From Variovorax sp. dw_308 (GTDB lineage: Bacteria; Pseudomonadota; Gammaproteobacteria; Burkholderiales; Burkholderiaceae_C), in contig NZ_JAATOM010000006.1 in the NCBI RefSeq assembly GCF_019207085.1, positions 124,001 to 188,000 on the forward strand: a stretch of DNA of 64,000 nucleotides. Reading direction: 5' to 3'. A program made the position numbers and the translations under genes. Below, in pieces: positions 1 to 9,553 of the stretch (position 1 is the stretch's first letter; each line of letters opens with the position of its first letter). The notes beneath the pieces are model-generated. The model ran no database searches. It saw nothing but the letters and a program-made list of their open reading frames with translations, and was not told the origin of the DNA.

Positions 1-69
1 CAGGTGCGCTGCGGCGCTGGCATCGAAATCGCTTGCCCGCCGCAGACGACAACTCCAGGGTGACAAAAG

Positions 70-1533
70 ATGGCAAAGATTCCTCCCGGCGTCGGTCCGC
101 GGTTTCCGCAAGTGGTGGTGCTGGTCGGCGCGACCGGCGACCTCGCGCGGCGCAAGCTGCTGCCGGGCTTGTTCCACCTGTGCAGCACGGGCTTCATCCC
201 GGGGTGCCGGATCATCGGCGTGTCGCTCGACGAAATCGATGTCGAAGGCTTTCGCAAGTCCGCCCGATCGGCGCTCGACGAGTTCGGCAGCCGCAAGGTC
301 ACGCAGGCCGCGTGGGACACCTTTGCCGCGACGCTCGACTACGTGCCGCTGTCGGCCGGCGCCCCAGCGCTGCGCGAGGCCGTCGAGCGTGCGGAGCAAT
401 CCTTCGGCGCCGAATGCCGGCGCCTGCACTACCTGAGCGTGCCGCCCAACGCGGCGCTGACCGTGGTGCGCATGCTGGGCGAGGCGGGGCTGGTGGAGCG
501 CTCGCGCATCGTCATGGAAAAGCCCTTCGGCACCGACCTGAAGAGCGCGGTCACCCTCAACAGCAAGCTGCACGAGGTGTTCCAGGAGGAGCAGATCTTC
601 CGCATCGACCACTTCCTCGGCAAGGAGCCGGCGCAGAACATCCTGGCCTTCCGCTTTGCCAACGGCCTGTTCGAGCCGATCTGGAACCGCAACTTCATCG
701 ACCACGTGCAGATCGACGTGCCCGAGACGCTGGGCCTCGGCAAGCGGGCCGGCTTCTACGAGCAGACGGGTGCCTACCGCGACATGGTCGTCACCCACCT
801 GTTCCAGATCCTCGCGTTCATGGCGATGGAGCCGCCGACCGCGCTCGACCCGGCGCCGATCAGTGAGGAGAAGAACAAGGTCTTCCGCAGCATGGAGCCG
901 ATCGTGCCGAGCGACGTGGTGCGCGGCCAGTACATGGGCTACCGCGGCGAGGAAGGCGTGGACCCGGACTCCGACACCGAGACCTTCATCGCGCTGAAAT
1001 GCCACATCGACAACTGGCGCTGGGCCGGCGTGCCCTTCTACCTGCGCACCGGCAAGCGCCTGGCCGAGGGGCAGCGCATCATCTCGATTGCGTTCCGCGA
1101 GCCGCCCAAGAGCATGTTCCCGCCGGGCTCGGGCGTCGGCGCGCAGGGGCCGGACCACCTGACCTTCGACCTGGCGGATGCCTCGAAGATGTCGCTGTCG
1201 TTCTACGGCAAGCGACCCGGGCCCGGCATGCGACTGGACAAGCTGAGCCTGCAGTTCGCGATGCGCGACACCGGGCTGGCGGGGGAAGTGCTCGAAGCCT
1301 ACGAGCGGCTGATCCTCGATGCGATGCGCGGCGACCGCACCTTGTTCACCACGGCGGAAGGCATCGAGCGGCTGTGGGAGGTGTCGACGCACTTGCTCGA
1401 ATCGCCGCCGCCGGTGCGGCTCTACGAGCAGGGCTCATGGGGGCCGAAGGCGGTGCACCAGTTGATCGCGCCGCACGCGTGGCGACTGCCCTTCGAGCGG
1501 GCTTGGCGCGATCCGAACAAGGCCGGCAGCTGA
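70..1533 (+). CDS. zwf: Glucose-6-phosphate 1-dehydrogenase
   Basis: Oxidises glucose 6-phosphate to 6-phosphogluconolactone with NAD(P)+, the first step of the oxidative pentose phosphate and Entner-Doudoroff routes; cytosolic. The 487-residue product has the usual family length. The dinucleotide-binding motif GATGDLARRKL lies at residues 20-30 and the substrate-binding signature RIDHFLGKE at 178-186, including the catalytic His. The ATG is preceded by an AGGG about 11 bases upstream. The gene upstream is outside the window; downstream it converges with an alpha/beta hydrolase gene across a palindrome-rich gap. Identification is very secure. Confidence 0.97.
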   Translation: MAKIPPGVGPRFPQVVVLVGATGDLARRKLLPGLFHLCSTGFIPGCRIIGVSLDEIDVEGFRKSARSALDEFGSRKVTQAAWDTFAATLDYVPLSAGAPALREAVERAEQSFGAECRRLHYLSVPPNAALTVVRMLGEAGLVERSRIVMEKPFGTDLKSAVTLNSKLHEVFQEEQIFRIDHFLGKEPAQNILAFRFANGLFEPIWNRNFIDHVQIDVPETLGLGKRAGFYEQTGAYRDMVVTHLFQILAFMAMEPPTALDPAPISEEKNKVFRSMEPIVPSDVVRGQYMGYRGEEGVDPDSDTETFIALKCHIDNWRWAGVPFYLRTGKRLAEGQRIISIAFREPPKSMFPPGSGVGAQGPDHLTFDLADASKMSLSFYGKRPGPGMRLDKLSLQFAMRDTGLAGEVLEAYERLILDAMRGDRTLFTTAEGIERLWEVSTHLLESPPPVRLYEQGSWGPKAVHQLIAPHAWRLPFERAWRDPNKAGS

Positions 1534-1599
1534 TTCTTATCAGCTTTCCACGGCGTGCGCGCCACCCACGACGCATGAAACCGGCGAGCAAAGCGAAGC

Positions 1600-1690
1600 C
1601 CGTTCGTGGCCCCCCCGTGGAACCGGCTTTGCCGGGCCGCTGGGTCCGCTCCCTCGAGGGGGAAGCGCCTCCGGCGCTTCGGAGGTGGGT
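1600..1690. repeat. Palindrome-rich convergent intergenic element
   Basis: The gap between convergent zwf and the hydrolase gene holds stacked inverted repeats: CCGGC-TTT-GCCGG near 1624-1636, CCCTCGAGGG near 1651-1660, and a perfect 8-bp stem GAAGCGCC-TCC-GGCGCTTC at 1662-1680. There is no U-tract, so it is not a classical intrinsic terminator. From memory, GC hairpins of this type are common between genes in Comamonadaceae; a genome-wide copy count was not possible. Confidence 0.5.
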
Positions 1691-1691
1691 G

Positions 1692-2453
1692 TCAAGCCCC
1701 GCGCAAGAAGGCTTCGAAGCGACTGACCAGCGCGATGGGTGTTTCCTCCATCGGATAGTGGCCGGCATTGCCGATCACCTCGAGCCGCGCCTGCGGATAG
1801 TGCAGCATCCACGTCGCCTTGCTGGTCTCGGCGCCGAGGGCCGGGTCATGCTCGCCGGGCAGCACCAGCACCGGCAGGTTCTTGCCCTGGATACGTGGCG
1901 CGATATCGGTCTTGGCCCAGGCCTGCAGGTAGCCGGCCACGGCCTCTTCGTCCGAGTTCGCCACCGAGGCGGCCACCATCGCGTCCAGCCAGGTGCCGGT
2001 CAGGCGGTTGCCGGTCGTCAGGTCGATGATGGCGCGGCGCGTGCCGGGGTCGCCCGCGGCGGCGGAGAAGAAGGCCCAGCCGTTGTCGTCGAAAGGCACG
2101 CCGGATGCGGGCACCGGCGTGATGCCGACCAGCGCGCTCACCCGCTCCGGCGCATCGGCCAGCACCTGCTGGATCGCCATGCCGCCCATCGAATGGCCAA
2201 TCAGCGCGAAGCGGTCCCAGCCGAGTTGGTCGGCCAGCGCCAGCGTGTCCTCGGCGATCGCTGCCATGGTGTAGGGGCCGCCGCTGCCCTTGCGCGCGCC
2301 GTAGCCGCGGTAGTCCATGAGGGCATAGCTGAAGTCCTTGCCGTCGAGGTGGTGGACCATCGGTCCCCAGTTGCGGGCGGTGCCGAACCAGCCATGCAGG
2401 CAGATGACCTTGCGCGGGCCGGTTCCGATCACGAGGGGGTCTTGCTTGCTCAT
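1692..2453 (-). CDS. Alpha/beta-fold hydrolase
   Basis: Serine hydrolase of 253 residues. The oxyanion-hole motif HGW is at 20-22, the nucleophile elbow GHSMGG puts Ser at 88, the likely acid is Asp203 (GEHDPAL) and the catalytic His is 232 (GHYPMEE). The fold fits esterases, haloperoxidase-like enzymes and ring-cleavage-product hydrolases; the substrate cannot be read from the sequence. It starts 43 bases after the P450-reductase stop on the same strand, so it is probably the last gene of the Bug-P450-hydrolase cluster and may process the oxidised product. Confidence 0.85.
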   Translation of the reverse strand: MSKQDPLVIGTGPRKVICLHGWFGTARNWGPMVHHLDGKDFSYALMDYRGYGARKGSGGPYTMAAIAEDTLALADQLGWDRFALIGHSMGGMAIQQVLADAPERVSALVGITPVPASGVPFDDNGWAFFSAAAGDPGTRRAIIDLTTGNRLTGTWLDAMVAASVANSDEEAVAGYLQAWAKTDIAPRIQGKNLPVLVLPGEHDPALGAETSKATWMLHYPQARLEVIGNAGHYPMEETPIALVSRFEAFLRGA

Positions 2454-2496
2454 TTCTTTCTGTCTCCTTGTTGTGGTTGCACGGAATCGATCGGTC

Positions 2497-4857
2497 CTAA
2501 AGTTCCAGCACCAGCCGCCCGTCGCAGGCGCGCGAACAGCAGGCCATCATCCGCGTGCCGGCCTCGCGTTCGGCGCGCGTGAGCACGACGTCGCGATGAT
2601 CGATCCTGCCGGCCAGCACGCGCACCTCGCAGGAGCCGCACAGGCCCTCCTCGCAATCGCTCTGCACGTCGATGTTGGCGGCGCGCAAGGCGCTCAGCAC
2701 CGTCTGGTCGGCCGGGACGTGGACCGTGATGCCGGAGTCTTTCAGTTCGACGTCGAAGGCGTGTTCGCGCGACGGGTCGAGCGTACGCAGCGTCGATTCG
2801 AAGTGCTCCACATGCAGCGCATCTTCCGGCCAGTGGGCGCAATGCGCCTCCAGCGCCTGCAGCATGCGCATCGGGCCGCAGGCGTAGACCTGCGTGTCCG
2901 CATCCGGCGTGGCGAGCAGCGCGGACAGATCGTTGCGCTGCCCTTCGCTCCCGGCATGGACATGCAGGCGCTCGCCGTGCAACGCGGCCAGTTCGTCGAG
3001 GAAGGCCATGGTGTCGCGCGAACGGCCGCTGTAGTGCAGCTGGTAGTCGATGCCAAGTTCCTTCGCGCGCCGGGCCATCGCGCTGACCGGCGTGATGCCG
3101 ATGCCGCCGGCGATGAAGATTGCGCGGCGTGTGGATTCGTCGAGGTGGAAGTGGTTGCGCGGGCCGCGGATCTTGAGCCTGTCGCCGGCCTTCACATGCC
3201 CATGCACCCACTCCGAGCCGCCGCGACCGGCAGGCTCGCGCAGCACCGCGATTTCCAGCGCATGCGCATCGGCCGGATCGCCGCACAGCGAGTACTGGCG
3301 CGACAGGTCCGGATGGCCGCATTCGATGTCGATGTGCGAGCCCGGCGTCCAGCGCGGCATGGCGCGACCGTCGGGTGCGACGAGGCGCAGCCTGACGATG
3401 CCCTCGGCCACCGGCGTCACGCTTTCCACGACCACCGGCCGCGTGATCGCGCCCTTCGACGGCTCGCCGATGCGCACCGGCGCCGGCGCGTCGAGACGGC
3501 GAAGCGCTGGCTGCGTGCGTTCCGGGTTCCGCGAAGGATCCCATTCGACCCATAGGTGCTCCGGCCCGCGAAACGACGTGTTGGGCACGTAGCTGAACTT
3601 CTGCGGTGCGAGGCGCATGTGCGGCAGGCGGCGCGCGAACTCCTCCAGGAAGACCTGCATCTCCATGCGCGCCAGGTTCTTGCCCATGCACTGGTGCGAG
3701 CCGTAGCCGAAAGTCAGGTGGTCGCTCGCGTTGTCGCGGCGGATGTCGAACAGGTCGGCGTCGGCGAAATGGCCTTCGTCATGGTTGGCCGACGAGGTGA
3801 CGATCAGCAGCTTCGACCCCGCCGGCAGGTCGACGCCACCGACCTGCGCGTCGGCCGTGACGATGCGCCGCCAGGCGGCCACCGAGCCGTTGTGGCGCAG
3901 GCATTCCTCCACCGCGTTCGGAATGAGGCTGGGGTCTTCGCAGACCTCGCGCCACACGTCCGGGTGCTGCAGCAGCAGCTTCATCGCGTTGGCCGTCGCA
4001 TTGGCCGTCGTCTCGTGCGCGGCGACGATGCCGGCCATCATCATCGAGTGCAGGTAGGAGTCGGTGACCACCTCGGGCTGTTCGCGCTGCTTGCGCAAGC
4101 CGTACTGCATCCAGCCGCCGCCCTCGGGGTTCTCGCGCATCTTGTCGAGCACCTTGCCGGCGTACTGCCAGAAGTTGCCGACGGCGTGCGCCACCGCGAC
4201 CTGCTCCTCCGGCTTCGGGCGGCCCCAGGTGTTGACGGTGTGCGCGATCGAATACTTGCGCAGCGTGTCCATGTCTTCCTCGGGCACGCCGAGGAAGTGC
4301 AGCGCCACGGTGAGCGGGATCTCCCACAGCATCTGGTCGACCAGGTCGGCCCGGCCGTCATCGATGAAGCGGTCGACGTATTCGCGCGCCAGTTCGCGCA
4401 CCATGGGCTCGTGGTGCCGGAGTTCCTCGGGGATGAAGGAATGCATCAGCGCGCGGCGGCGCGGCATGTGCGCGGGCTCGTCCTCGTTGACCAAAGTGCG
4501 GTTCAGCGCGAAGCCGTAGGAGGCCAGCACGGCGTTGGCCTCCTCGCCGGTCGGCGTGATCTTCTCCAGCGCGATGGCCGGGCTGAAGGTGATGTTGTCG
4601 CGGAAGATGGCCTTGATGTCGTCGTAGCGCGTGACCACCCAGTAATTGAGCTTGGGGCTCCAGAAGATCGGCTCCTGCTCGCGCGCCCATCGCACGCACT
4701 CGGGCGGGTCTTGCTGGTAGCCGTCCCCGAAGGGGTCGAAGTCGGCCGCGCGCTGGCTGACCGGGCAGCCGGTGGGCGTGCGCTCGGTGGACAACGGACC
4801 GTGGGCCACGGGGCAGCCGCTGGCGCGGGGCGGGGAGCCGACTTCGGCTGGCTTCAT
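2497..4857 (-). CDS. Self-sufficient cytochrome P450 (CYP116B type, P450-PFOR fusion)
   Basis: A 786-residue natural fusion of a P450 haem domain (about 1-440) with a phthalate-dioxygenase-reductase-like module (about 465-786). Haem domain: I-helix AAHETT at 279-284, ExxR at 318-321, haem-ligand loop FGYGSHQCMG with Cys390. Reductase: FMN-binding RQYSLC at 520-525, NAD(P)H-binding GGIGITP at 584-590 and YACGP at 658-662, then a plant-type 2Fe-2S domain with Cys735, 740, 743 and 773. Length and domain order match P450RhF/CYP116B, which need no separate redox partner. The open frame runs upstream to 6021 only because it passes through the Bug gene out of frame; the Met at 4857 follows an AGGAGG-like site. 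The first I-helix residue is Ala where Gly is usual (AGHETT). Substrate unknown; the family is known for O-dealkylation and aromatic or thiocarbamate oxidation. Confidence 0.94.
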   Translation of the reverse strand: MKPAEVGSPPRASGCPVAHGPLSTERTPTGCPVSQRAADFDPFGDGYQQDPPECVRWAREQEPIFWSPKLNYWVVTRYDDIKAIFRDNITFSPAIALEKITPTGEEANAVLASYGFALNRTLVNEDEPAHMPRRRALMHSFIPEELRHHEPMVRELAREYVDRFIDDGRADLVDQMLWEIPLTVALHFLGVPEEDMDTLRKYSIAHTVNTWGRPKPEEQVAVAHAVGNFWQYAGKVLDKMRENPEGGGWMQYGLRKQREQPEVVTDSYLHSMMMAGIVAAHETTANATANAMKLLLQHPDVWREVCEDPSLIPNAVEECLRHNGSVAAWRRIVTADAQVGGVDLPAGSKLLIVTSSANHDEGHFADADLFDIRRDNASDHLTFGYGSHQCMGKNLARMEMQVFLEEFARRLPHMRLAPQKFSYVPNTSFRGPEHLWVEWDPSRNPERTQPALRRLDAPAPVRIGEPSKGAITRPVVVESVTPVAEGIVRLRLVAPDGRAMPRWTPGSHIDIECGHPDLSRQYSLCGDPADAHALEIAVLREPAGRGGSEWVHGHVKAGDRLKIRGPRNHFHLDESTRRAIFIAGGIGITPVSAMARRAKELGIDYQLHYSGRSRDTMAFLDELAALHGERLHVHAGSEGQRNDLSALLATPDADTQVYACGPMRMLQALEAHCAHWPEDALHVEHFESTLRTLDPSREHAFDVELKDSGITVHVPADQTVLSALRAANIDVQSDCEEGLCGSCEVRVLAGRIDHRDVVLTRAEREAGTRMMACCSRACDGRLVLEL

Positions 4858-4922
4858 CGGTGCCTCCTTGAAGGTGTTGAGATGTCCTGGAGATCGGTGG
4901 CCGCAGTTGAAATACTGCCTTC

Positions 4923-5891
4923 CTAGTCCAGCGAGATGTTGAGGTCGCGGATCAGCTTCTGCCACTTGGCCGATTCCGTCTTCAGCAGCGCGGCGAACTG
5001 CGCCGGCGTGTCGCCCACCGGTTCCACGCCGAAGTCGACCAGGCGCTTGTTCACGGCCGGGTCCTGGATGGCCGCGACGACCTGCTTGTTGAGCGCGGCG
5101 ATGGTGTCGGCCGGCGTGGCGGCGGGCACCACCATGCCGACCAGCGCGGCCGCCTCGACGTTCTTGTGGCCGAGTTCGGCAAAGGTGGGCACGTCGGGCA
5201 GTTGCGGCAGGCGCTTGGGGCTCGCCACCGCCAGCGCCCTGATCTTGCCGCTCTTGATGAAGGCCGCTCCGGAAGCCAGGTCGATCATCATCGCGGGCAC
5301 CTGTCCGCCGGCCAGGTCGGCCAGCGCGGGCGCGGCGCCCTTGTACGGCACGTGGACCATGGCCAGCCCGGCCTCCGACTTGAGCAGTTCCATCGCCAGG
5401 TGGTGCGGGCTGCCGGCGCCGGCCGAGGCGTAGTTGAGGCCGCCGGCCTTGGCCTTGGCCTCCGCGATGAAGTCCTTCGCATTGGCCGCCGAATTCCCCG
5501 GGCCGACCACGAGGATCATCGGGAAGCGCCCCATCAGCGTGACCGGCGCGAGGTCCCTGGTCGGGCTGTAGCTGAGCGACTTGTAGAGCACCGGGTTGAA
5601 CACCAGCGTGCCGTTGTCGGCAGACAGCACCGTGTAGGCGTCGGGCGCAGAGCGCGCCACGTCCGACGCGCCGATGGCCGTGTTGCCGCCCGGCTTGTTG
5701 TCGACCAGCACCGGCTGCTTGACCTGCGTGGACAAGGCCTGGCCGATGGTGCGCGCCAGGAAGTCCGATCCGCCGCCCGCCGGGTAGGGCACCACCCAGC
5801 GGATCGGCTTGGCCGGCCAGGTTTGCGCCATCGCATGCGAGGTGGCCAGCAGGGGAACGGCCAGCAGGCAGGCGGACAACAGTTTCTTCAT
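4923..5891 (-). CDS. Bug-family tripartite tricarboxylate transport solute receptor
   Basis: Periplasmic substrate-binding protein of 322 residues. The N-terminus is a Sec signal peptide with predicted cleavage after AMA at residue 22. The mature start carries the Bug hallmark WPAKPIRWVVPYPAGGGSD, and the central HVPYKG motif is also present. These receptors bind carboxylates or other small organic acids and normally feed a TctBA permease, but many in Burkholderiales are orphans, as here. It lies 65 bases upstream of the P450 gene and divergent from the IclR gene, so it may capture the substrate that the P450 oxidises. The start is the Met just before the signal peptide; upstream codons are out of context. 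Confidence 0.93.
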   Translation of the reverse strand: MKKLLSACLLAVPLLATSHAMAQTWPAKPIRWVVPYPAGGGSDFLARTIGQALSTQVKQPVLVDNKPGGNTAIGASDVARSAPDAYTVLSADNGTLVFNPVLYKSLSYSPTRDLAPVTLMGRFPMILVVGPGNSAANAKDFIAEAKAKAGGLNYASAGAGSPHHLAMELLKSEAGLAMVHVPYKGAAPALADLAGGQVPAMMIDLASGAAFIKSGKIRALAVASPKRLPQLPDVPTFAELGHKNVEAAALVGMVVPAATPADTIAALNKQVVAAIQDPAVNKRLVDFGVEPVGDTPAQFAALLKTESAKWQKLIRDLNISLD

Positions 5892-6002
5892 CGGGAGTCT
5901 CCTGGTCTTGAAAGAGAGTGCCCCCAAGGCAGAGCCACCCGGCCCGGCCCCCGCGAGGGATCCAGTCGAGACGGCTCGGCTTGAGAGGGGTATGTACGAA
6001 TA

Positions 6003-6034
6003 GCGTAAGTTTGATACGCAATGCGTAATTGCGT
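6003..6034. promoter_or_regulatory. Candidate IclR operator in divergent promoter
   Basis: Three interlocking GCGTA/TACGC half-sites lie between the Bug and IclR genes: GCGTA-N7-TACGC at 6003-6019, the perfect palindrome TACGCA-A-TGCGTA at 6015-6027, and ACGCAAT-N5-ATTGCGT at 6016-6034. It is the only strong dyad in this 166-base divergent gap, so it is the natural binding site for the adjacent regulator. The function is inferred from position and symmetry. Confidence 0.55.
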
Positions 6035-6057
6035 TTTGGTGTTTACCCTTCCACCTC

Positions 6058-6870
6058 ATGCCTGCACTCGCCAACGCCCCCAACCGCCGCCAGCGCGTTC
6101 AATCCGCCGAGACCGGCATGGCCGTGCTGAAGGGACTGGCGCGCCTCGGTGGTCGCGCCAGCCTGACGGCATTGGCAGCGCACATCGAGGAGAGCCCTGC
6201 CAAGGTCCATCGCTACCTGGCCAGCCTCATGGAAGAAGGCCTGGTGGCGCAGGACGCCGGCTCGCAGCACTACCACCTGGGTGCGGAAGCCATCCAGATC
6301 GGGCTGGCCGCGATGCGCCAGGCCGACCCGATCCGCGTGGCCGAGCCTTCGCTGATCCGTCTGCGCGAGAGCCTGGAGGTGACCTGCTTCGTGGCCGTGA
6401 TGGGCAACAAGGGGCCGACCATCGTGCGCTTCGAGGAGCCCGGCCTGCCGGTGACGGTGAACGTGCGCGTCGGCTCGGTGATGTCGATGCTGTGGTCGGC
6501 CACCGGGCGCGTGTTCCTCGGGCTGCTCGCCGGCTCGCGCGTTCGGGCGCTGGCCCAGGAGGAATGGACCGCGGCCTCCCCCGAGATGCGCGCGCAGCTC
6601 GACGCCAAGGACCCGATCGGTCAGGTGTGCGAAGAACTGCGACATCACCATTGCGCCACGGTGCGCGACACCTACCAGCGCGGCATCAGCGCCGTGGCCG
6701 CGCCGGTGTACGACCATGCCGGGCATGTCTGCGCCGTGCTTACCGCCCTGGGCGCGACGGGGGGTTTCGACCCTTCGGTCGACGGCGTGATCGCCCAGGC
6801 GGTGCGGCGCGAGGCGGCTGCGGCCAGCGGGCTGCTCGGCGGCGAGCGCTTCGTCGTCAGCGAACCGTGA
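6058..6870 (+). CDS. IclR-family transcriptional regulator
   Basis: A 270-residue regulator. Residues about 15-75 form the winged helix-turn-helix that starts each IclR protein (ETGMAVLKGLARLGG, then a recognition helix near ESPAKVHRYLASL). Residues about 90-260 are the GAF-like effector domain ending with the AVAAPVYDH and LGATG type segments. It is divergent from the Bug-P450-hydrolase cluster and probably controls it, with an aromatic or organic acid effector. Its 3' end overlaps the convergent vWA gene by 14 bases. Another start is unlikely, because the ATG follows directly on the operator region. Confidence 0.92.
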   Translation: MPALANAPNRRQRVQSAETGMAVLKGLARLGGRASLTALAAHIEESPAKVHRYLASLMEEGLVAQDAGSQHYHLGAEAIQIGLAAMRQADPIRVAEPSLIRLRESLEVTCFVAVMGNKGPTIVRFEEPGLPVTVNVRVGSVMSMLWSATGRVFLGLLAGSRVRALAQEEWTAASPEMRAQLDAKDPIGQVCEELRHHHCATVRDTYQRGISAVAAPVYDHAGHVCAVLTALGATGGFDPSVDGVIAQAVRREAAAASGLLGGERFVVSEP

Positions 6871-8767
6871 GCGCGCGGTAGACCTTGCCGAGCTGCGCCG
6901 GCAAGGCGCTGACATCGTCGATGACGAGGTAGCGGTCGGGCGCGCACGTGGTGCGCAGGTAGTCGTGGCCGGCCGGGTCGATGGCGATGCAGAAGGTGTC
7001 GATGCCCGATTGCTCCGCCTCGCGCAAGGCACGTGCCGTGTCATGGATGCCGTAGGCCGCATCGCCTCGCACGGGGCCGTAGTCGCTGTCCTGCGGATAG
7101 CCGTCGGACACGACGATGAGTACGCGCGTGGCCGCGGGCTCGCGCGCCAGCCGCATCGTGGCATGGCGGATGGCCGCGCCGGTGCGCGTGGCGCCCATCG
7201 GCTGCATCGCGGCGAGCGCCGCGGCCGTACGCGCGGACCACGGGTCGTCGAAGGCCTTGGCCACGTGGAAGGCGACGTTGTGGCGCCCCTCCCCGGAGAA
7301 TCCGTAGACCGCATGACGGTCGCCCAACTCGTGCAGCGCATCGCACATGAGGCCCAGCGCATCGGCGGCGATGTCGATCACGCGGCGGCGCGCGGGGCGC
7401 TGCGCGGCGCGCATGGCGACACGGCCCTGGTAGAGGTAGTCATCGTCGTCATCGTCTTCGCTCGCGGCCTGCGCCATTGCGTCCGGTACGAGGAAGCCGG
7501 TAGAGCCGCTCATGTCGACCAGGAAGGCGGCGCACACGTCACGGCGCGGTTGCTGCGCGGCGATGAAGACGCGGCCCTCGGCGAGCCGGCCCGCGCGACG
7601 CTCCACGGCTTCCGCGATGGCAGCGTCGAGGTCGATCTCGTCGCCGTCGAGCCTTCGATGCACGCGCTGGCGAAAGGCCGGACGGATGGCCGCGAACCGG
7701 TGGCGCACCTCGCCGCGCAAGACGGCATGTCGCTCGCGCAGGTCGTGCAGGAAGCGGATGTTGTCGCCGCGCAGGCGCCGCTCGCGGACCTGGCACCAGT
7801 CGGGCAGGTAGCGCCGCGCGGTGTGGTCCCATTCGTCATGGAAGTAGCTGTGCGTGGCGGCTGGCGGGGGTGACGATGGGGCGCTCGTGGCGGATCGCTG
7901 CGCTTTGGCGGGCGGGTCGGCGTCCGCCGCGTCGAAGTTGAAGGCCAGCGCGGCGCTCCAGCCGCCATCGCCGGCATCGCCGTTGGTGCTATCGCCGTCC
8001 GGCGCATCGCCATCGACGCGGCCTGCCCGCAGGCCATCGTATGGCGCCTCGCCCGTTGCCTCGACGAAAGACGTCGCCCGCCTCGGTCGCGCTGCGGCGT
8101 CGAGCACGGCGCAGATCGCAGCTGTGACGCGCAGGCTGTGGCGTGCATCGGCAGCTTCTGCCTGCACCGTGGCGGCGAGGTCGAGGATGCGATCGAGCAT
8201 GGGGTTGCTCCGCGGCTGCGTGCGACCAGTGGGATCAACGGCACCAACTAGACCAACGGGATCAGCTAGACCAAGGGGATCGACGGAATCGACGGAATCG
8301 GAGCGTCCCGCGCCCAGCGTGAAGCGCGCGAGTCCGTCGATCACCGAATGCATCGGTCGCGCTTCATCGCACACAGGCGCGCGGCGGGCCAAGGCATGCG
8401 CTCGAACACGCTGCAGATCGCCCACCGCGCCCGGGTAGCGACGCTCGATCACGCTGTCGATGCGCAGCCTTTCGAGCCAGCGGTAAACCCGTCGCGCGAG
8501 GGTCGGTCGCGGCCATCGATGGAACTCGGGCGCGGCATCGGCATCGCCCAGCTGCCGCAGCACGGCGACGCGGCAAGCGCCATGGTTCTCTCGCCGCGAG
8601 CCGAAGTCGTCCGTCACCGCAGGCAGGCGGATGGCCTGCGCGTCGCCAGCGCCCTCGCCTTCCAGCTGGACCGCCTTCGCCCTGCCGCCCAGCCCTTGCG
8701 CGAACAGCGCCATCGCGCGGTGCAGCTGTTCGAAACGAACCGCGTGCGCCGCGCCGGGGTCGTTCAT
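6857..8767 (-). CDS. vWA-domain protein, CbbO/NorD-like
   Basis: A 636-residue protein whose C-terminal third is a von Willebrand A domain with MIDAS motif DMSGST near residue 417, followed by an Asp run ([11 protein letters not shown]). In CbbO and NorD such proteins act with a MoxR AAA+ ATPase to activate or assemble a metal enzyme (RuBisCO, nitric oxide reductase). The stop of the paired ATPase gene overlaps this start in an ATGA junction, so the two are co-translated. Neither RuBisCO nor nor genes are in the window, so the client is unknown. Residues about 155-185 form a low-complexity linker rich in SVD and DP(L/V)GL repeats, coded by short DNA repeats at 8215-8300. Confidence 0.85.
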   Translation of the reverse strand: MNDPGAAHAVRFEQLHRAMALFAQGLGGRAKAVQLEGEGAGDAQAIRLPAVTDDFGSRRENHGACRVAVLRQLGDADAAPEFHRWPRPTLARRVYRWLERLRIDSVIERRYPGAVGDLQRVRAHALARRAPVCDEARPMHSVIDGLARFTLGAGRSDSVDSVDPLGLADPVGLVGAVDPTGRTQPRSNPMLDRILDLAATVQAEAADARHSLRVTAAICAVLDAAARPRRATSFVEATGEAPYDGLRAGRVDGDAPDGDSTNGDAGDGGWSAALAFNFDAADADPPAKAQRSATSAPSSPPPAATHSYFHDEWDHTARRYLPDWCQVRERRLRGDNIRFLHDLRERHAVLRGEVRHRFAAIRPAFRQRVHRRLDGDEIDLDAAIAEAVERRAGRLAEGRVFIAAQQPRRDVCAAFLVDMSGSTGFLVPDAMAQAASEDDDDDDYLYQGRVAMRAAQRPARRRVIDIAADALGLMCDALHELGDRHAVYGFSGEGRHNVAFHVAKAFDDPWSARTAAALAAMQPMGATRTGAAIRHATMRLAREPAATRVLIVVSDGYPQDSDYGPVRGDAAYGIHDTARALREAEQSGIDTFCIAIDPAGHDYLRTTCAPDRYLVIDDVSALPAQLGKVYRALTVR

Positions 8768-9549
8768 GGCAGCAGCACGTCGACGATGTCCGCGAGCGCC
8801 TGCTGCACGTCGGGCTCGTCGCTGATCGCATGCGTGATCGCGATGTCGCAGGCGCGGCGTGGCGCGATGCCGCCGGCGATCAGTTGCCCGGTGTAGACCA
8901 GCAGGCGCGTGCTCACGCCGTCCGTCAATCCGTGTTCACGCAGCGCACGCACCTTGTCGCCGATGGTCGCGAGCCGATGCGCCATCGCCGCATCGACACC
9001 GCTTTCATGCGCGACGATGGTCGCCTCGACATCGACGGCCGGGTAGTTGAACTCCAGGCTCACGAAGCGCTGCCGCGTCGATGGCTTCAGGTCCTTGAGG
9101 CTGCTCTGGTAGCCGGGGTTGTAGGAGATGACGAGCAGGAAGTCCGGGTGCGCCTCGAGCAGTTCGCCGGTCTTCTCGATCGGCAGCATGCGGCGGTGGT
9201 CGGTCAGCGGATGGATCACGACGGTGGTGTCCTTGCGCGCCTCGACTACTTCGTCGAGATAGCAGATCGCGCCGGTGCGCACCGCGCGTGTCAGCGGGCC
9301 GTCCGTCCAGACGGTGCTGTCGGCCGAGAGCAGGTAGCGTCCGACCAGGTCGTTGGCCGTGAGGTCTTCGTGGCAGGCCACCGTGACCAACGGCTGGCCC
9401 CACAAGCGCCAGGCCATGTGCTCGATGAAGCGCGTCTTGCCGCAGCCGGTCGGCCCCTTCAGCAGCACCGGCAGCCGCGCGCGCCGGGCCGCCTCGAACA
9501 CCTGCACCTCGTCGCCGACGGGCAGGTACCAGGGTTCCGGCGCGGCCAT
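8764..9549 (-). CDS. MoxR-family AAA+ ATPase, CbbQ/NorQ-like
   Basis: A 261-residue AAA+ ATPase. Walker A is GPTGCGKT at 32-39, Walker B is CYLDEV at 96-101, and a sensor-1-type Asn lies in ISYNPGYQ. The C-terminal lid matches CbbQ/NorQ. These hexamers remodel metal enzymes together with a vWA adaptor, which is the overlapping next gene. It starts 4 bases after the stop of the CurA-like reductase on the same strand, so all three are likely one transcript. NorQ, CbbQ and related GvpN-type assignments cannot be separated without the client enzyme. Confidence 0.9.
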   Translation of the reverse strand: MAAPEPWYLPVGDEVQVFEAARRARLPVLLKGPTGCGKTRFIEHMAWRLWGQPLVTVACHEDLTANDLVGRYLLSADSTVWTDGPLTRAVRTGAICYLDEVVEARKDTTVVIHPLTDHRRMLPIEKTGELLEAHPDFLLVISYNPGYQSSLKDLKPSTRQRFVSLEFNYPAVDVEATIVAHESGVDAAMAHRLATIGDKVRALREHGLTDGVSTRLLVYTGQLIAGGIAPRRACDIAITHAISDEPDVQQALADIVDVLLP

Positions 9550-9553
9550 GGCG

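Noticed and set aside
4858-6021. N-terminal extension that would make the P450 a 1174-residue protein
   Set aside because: The extra part is the Bug gene read in the wrong frame; the P450 starts at 4857 with its own ribosome-binding site.
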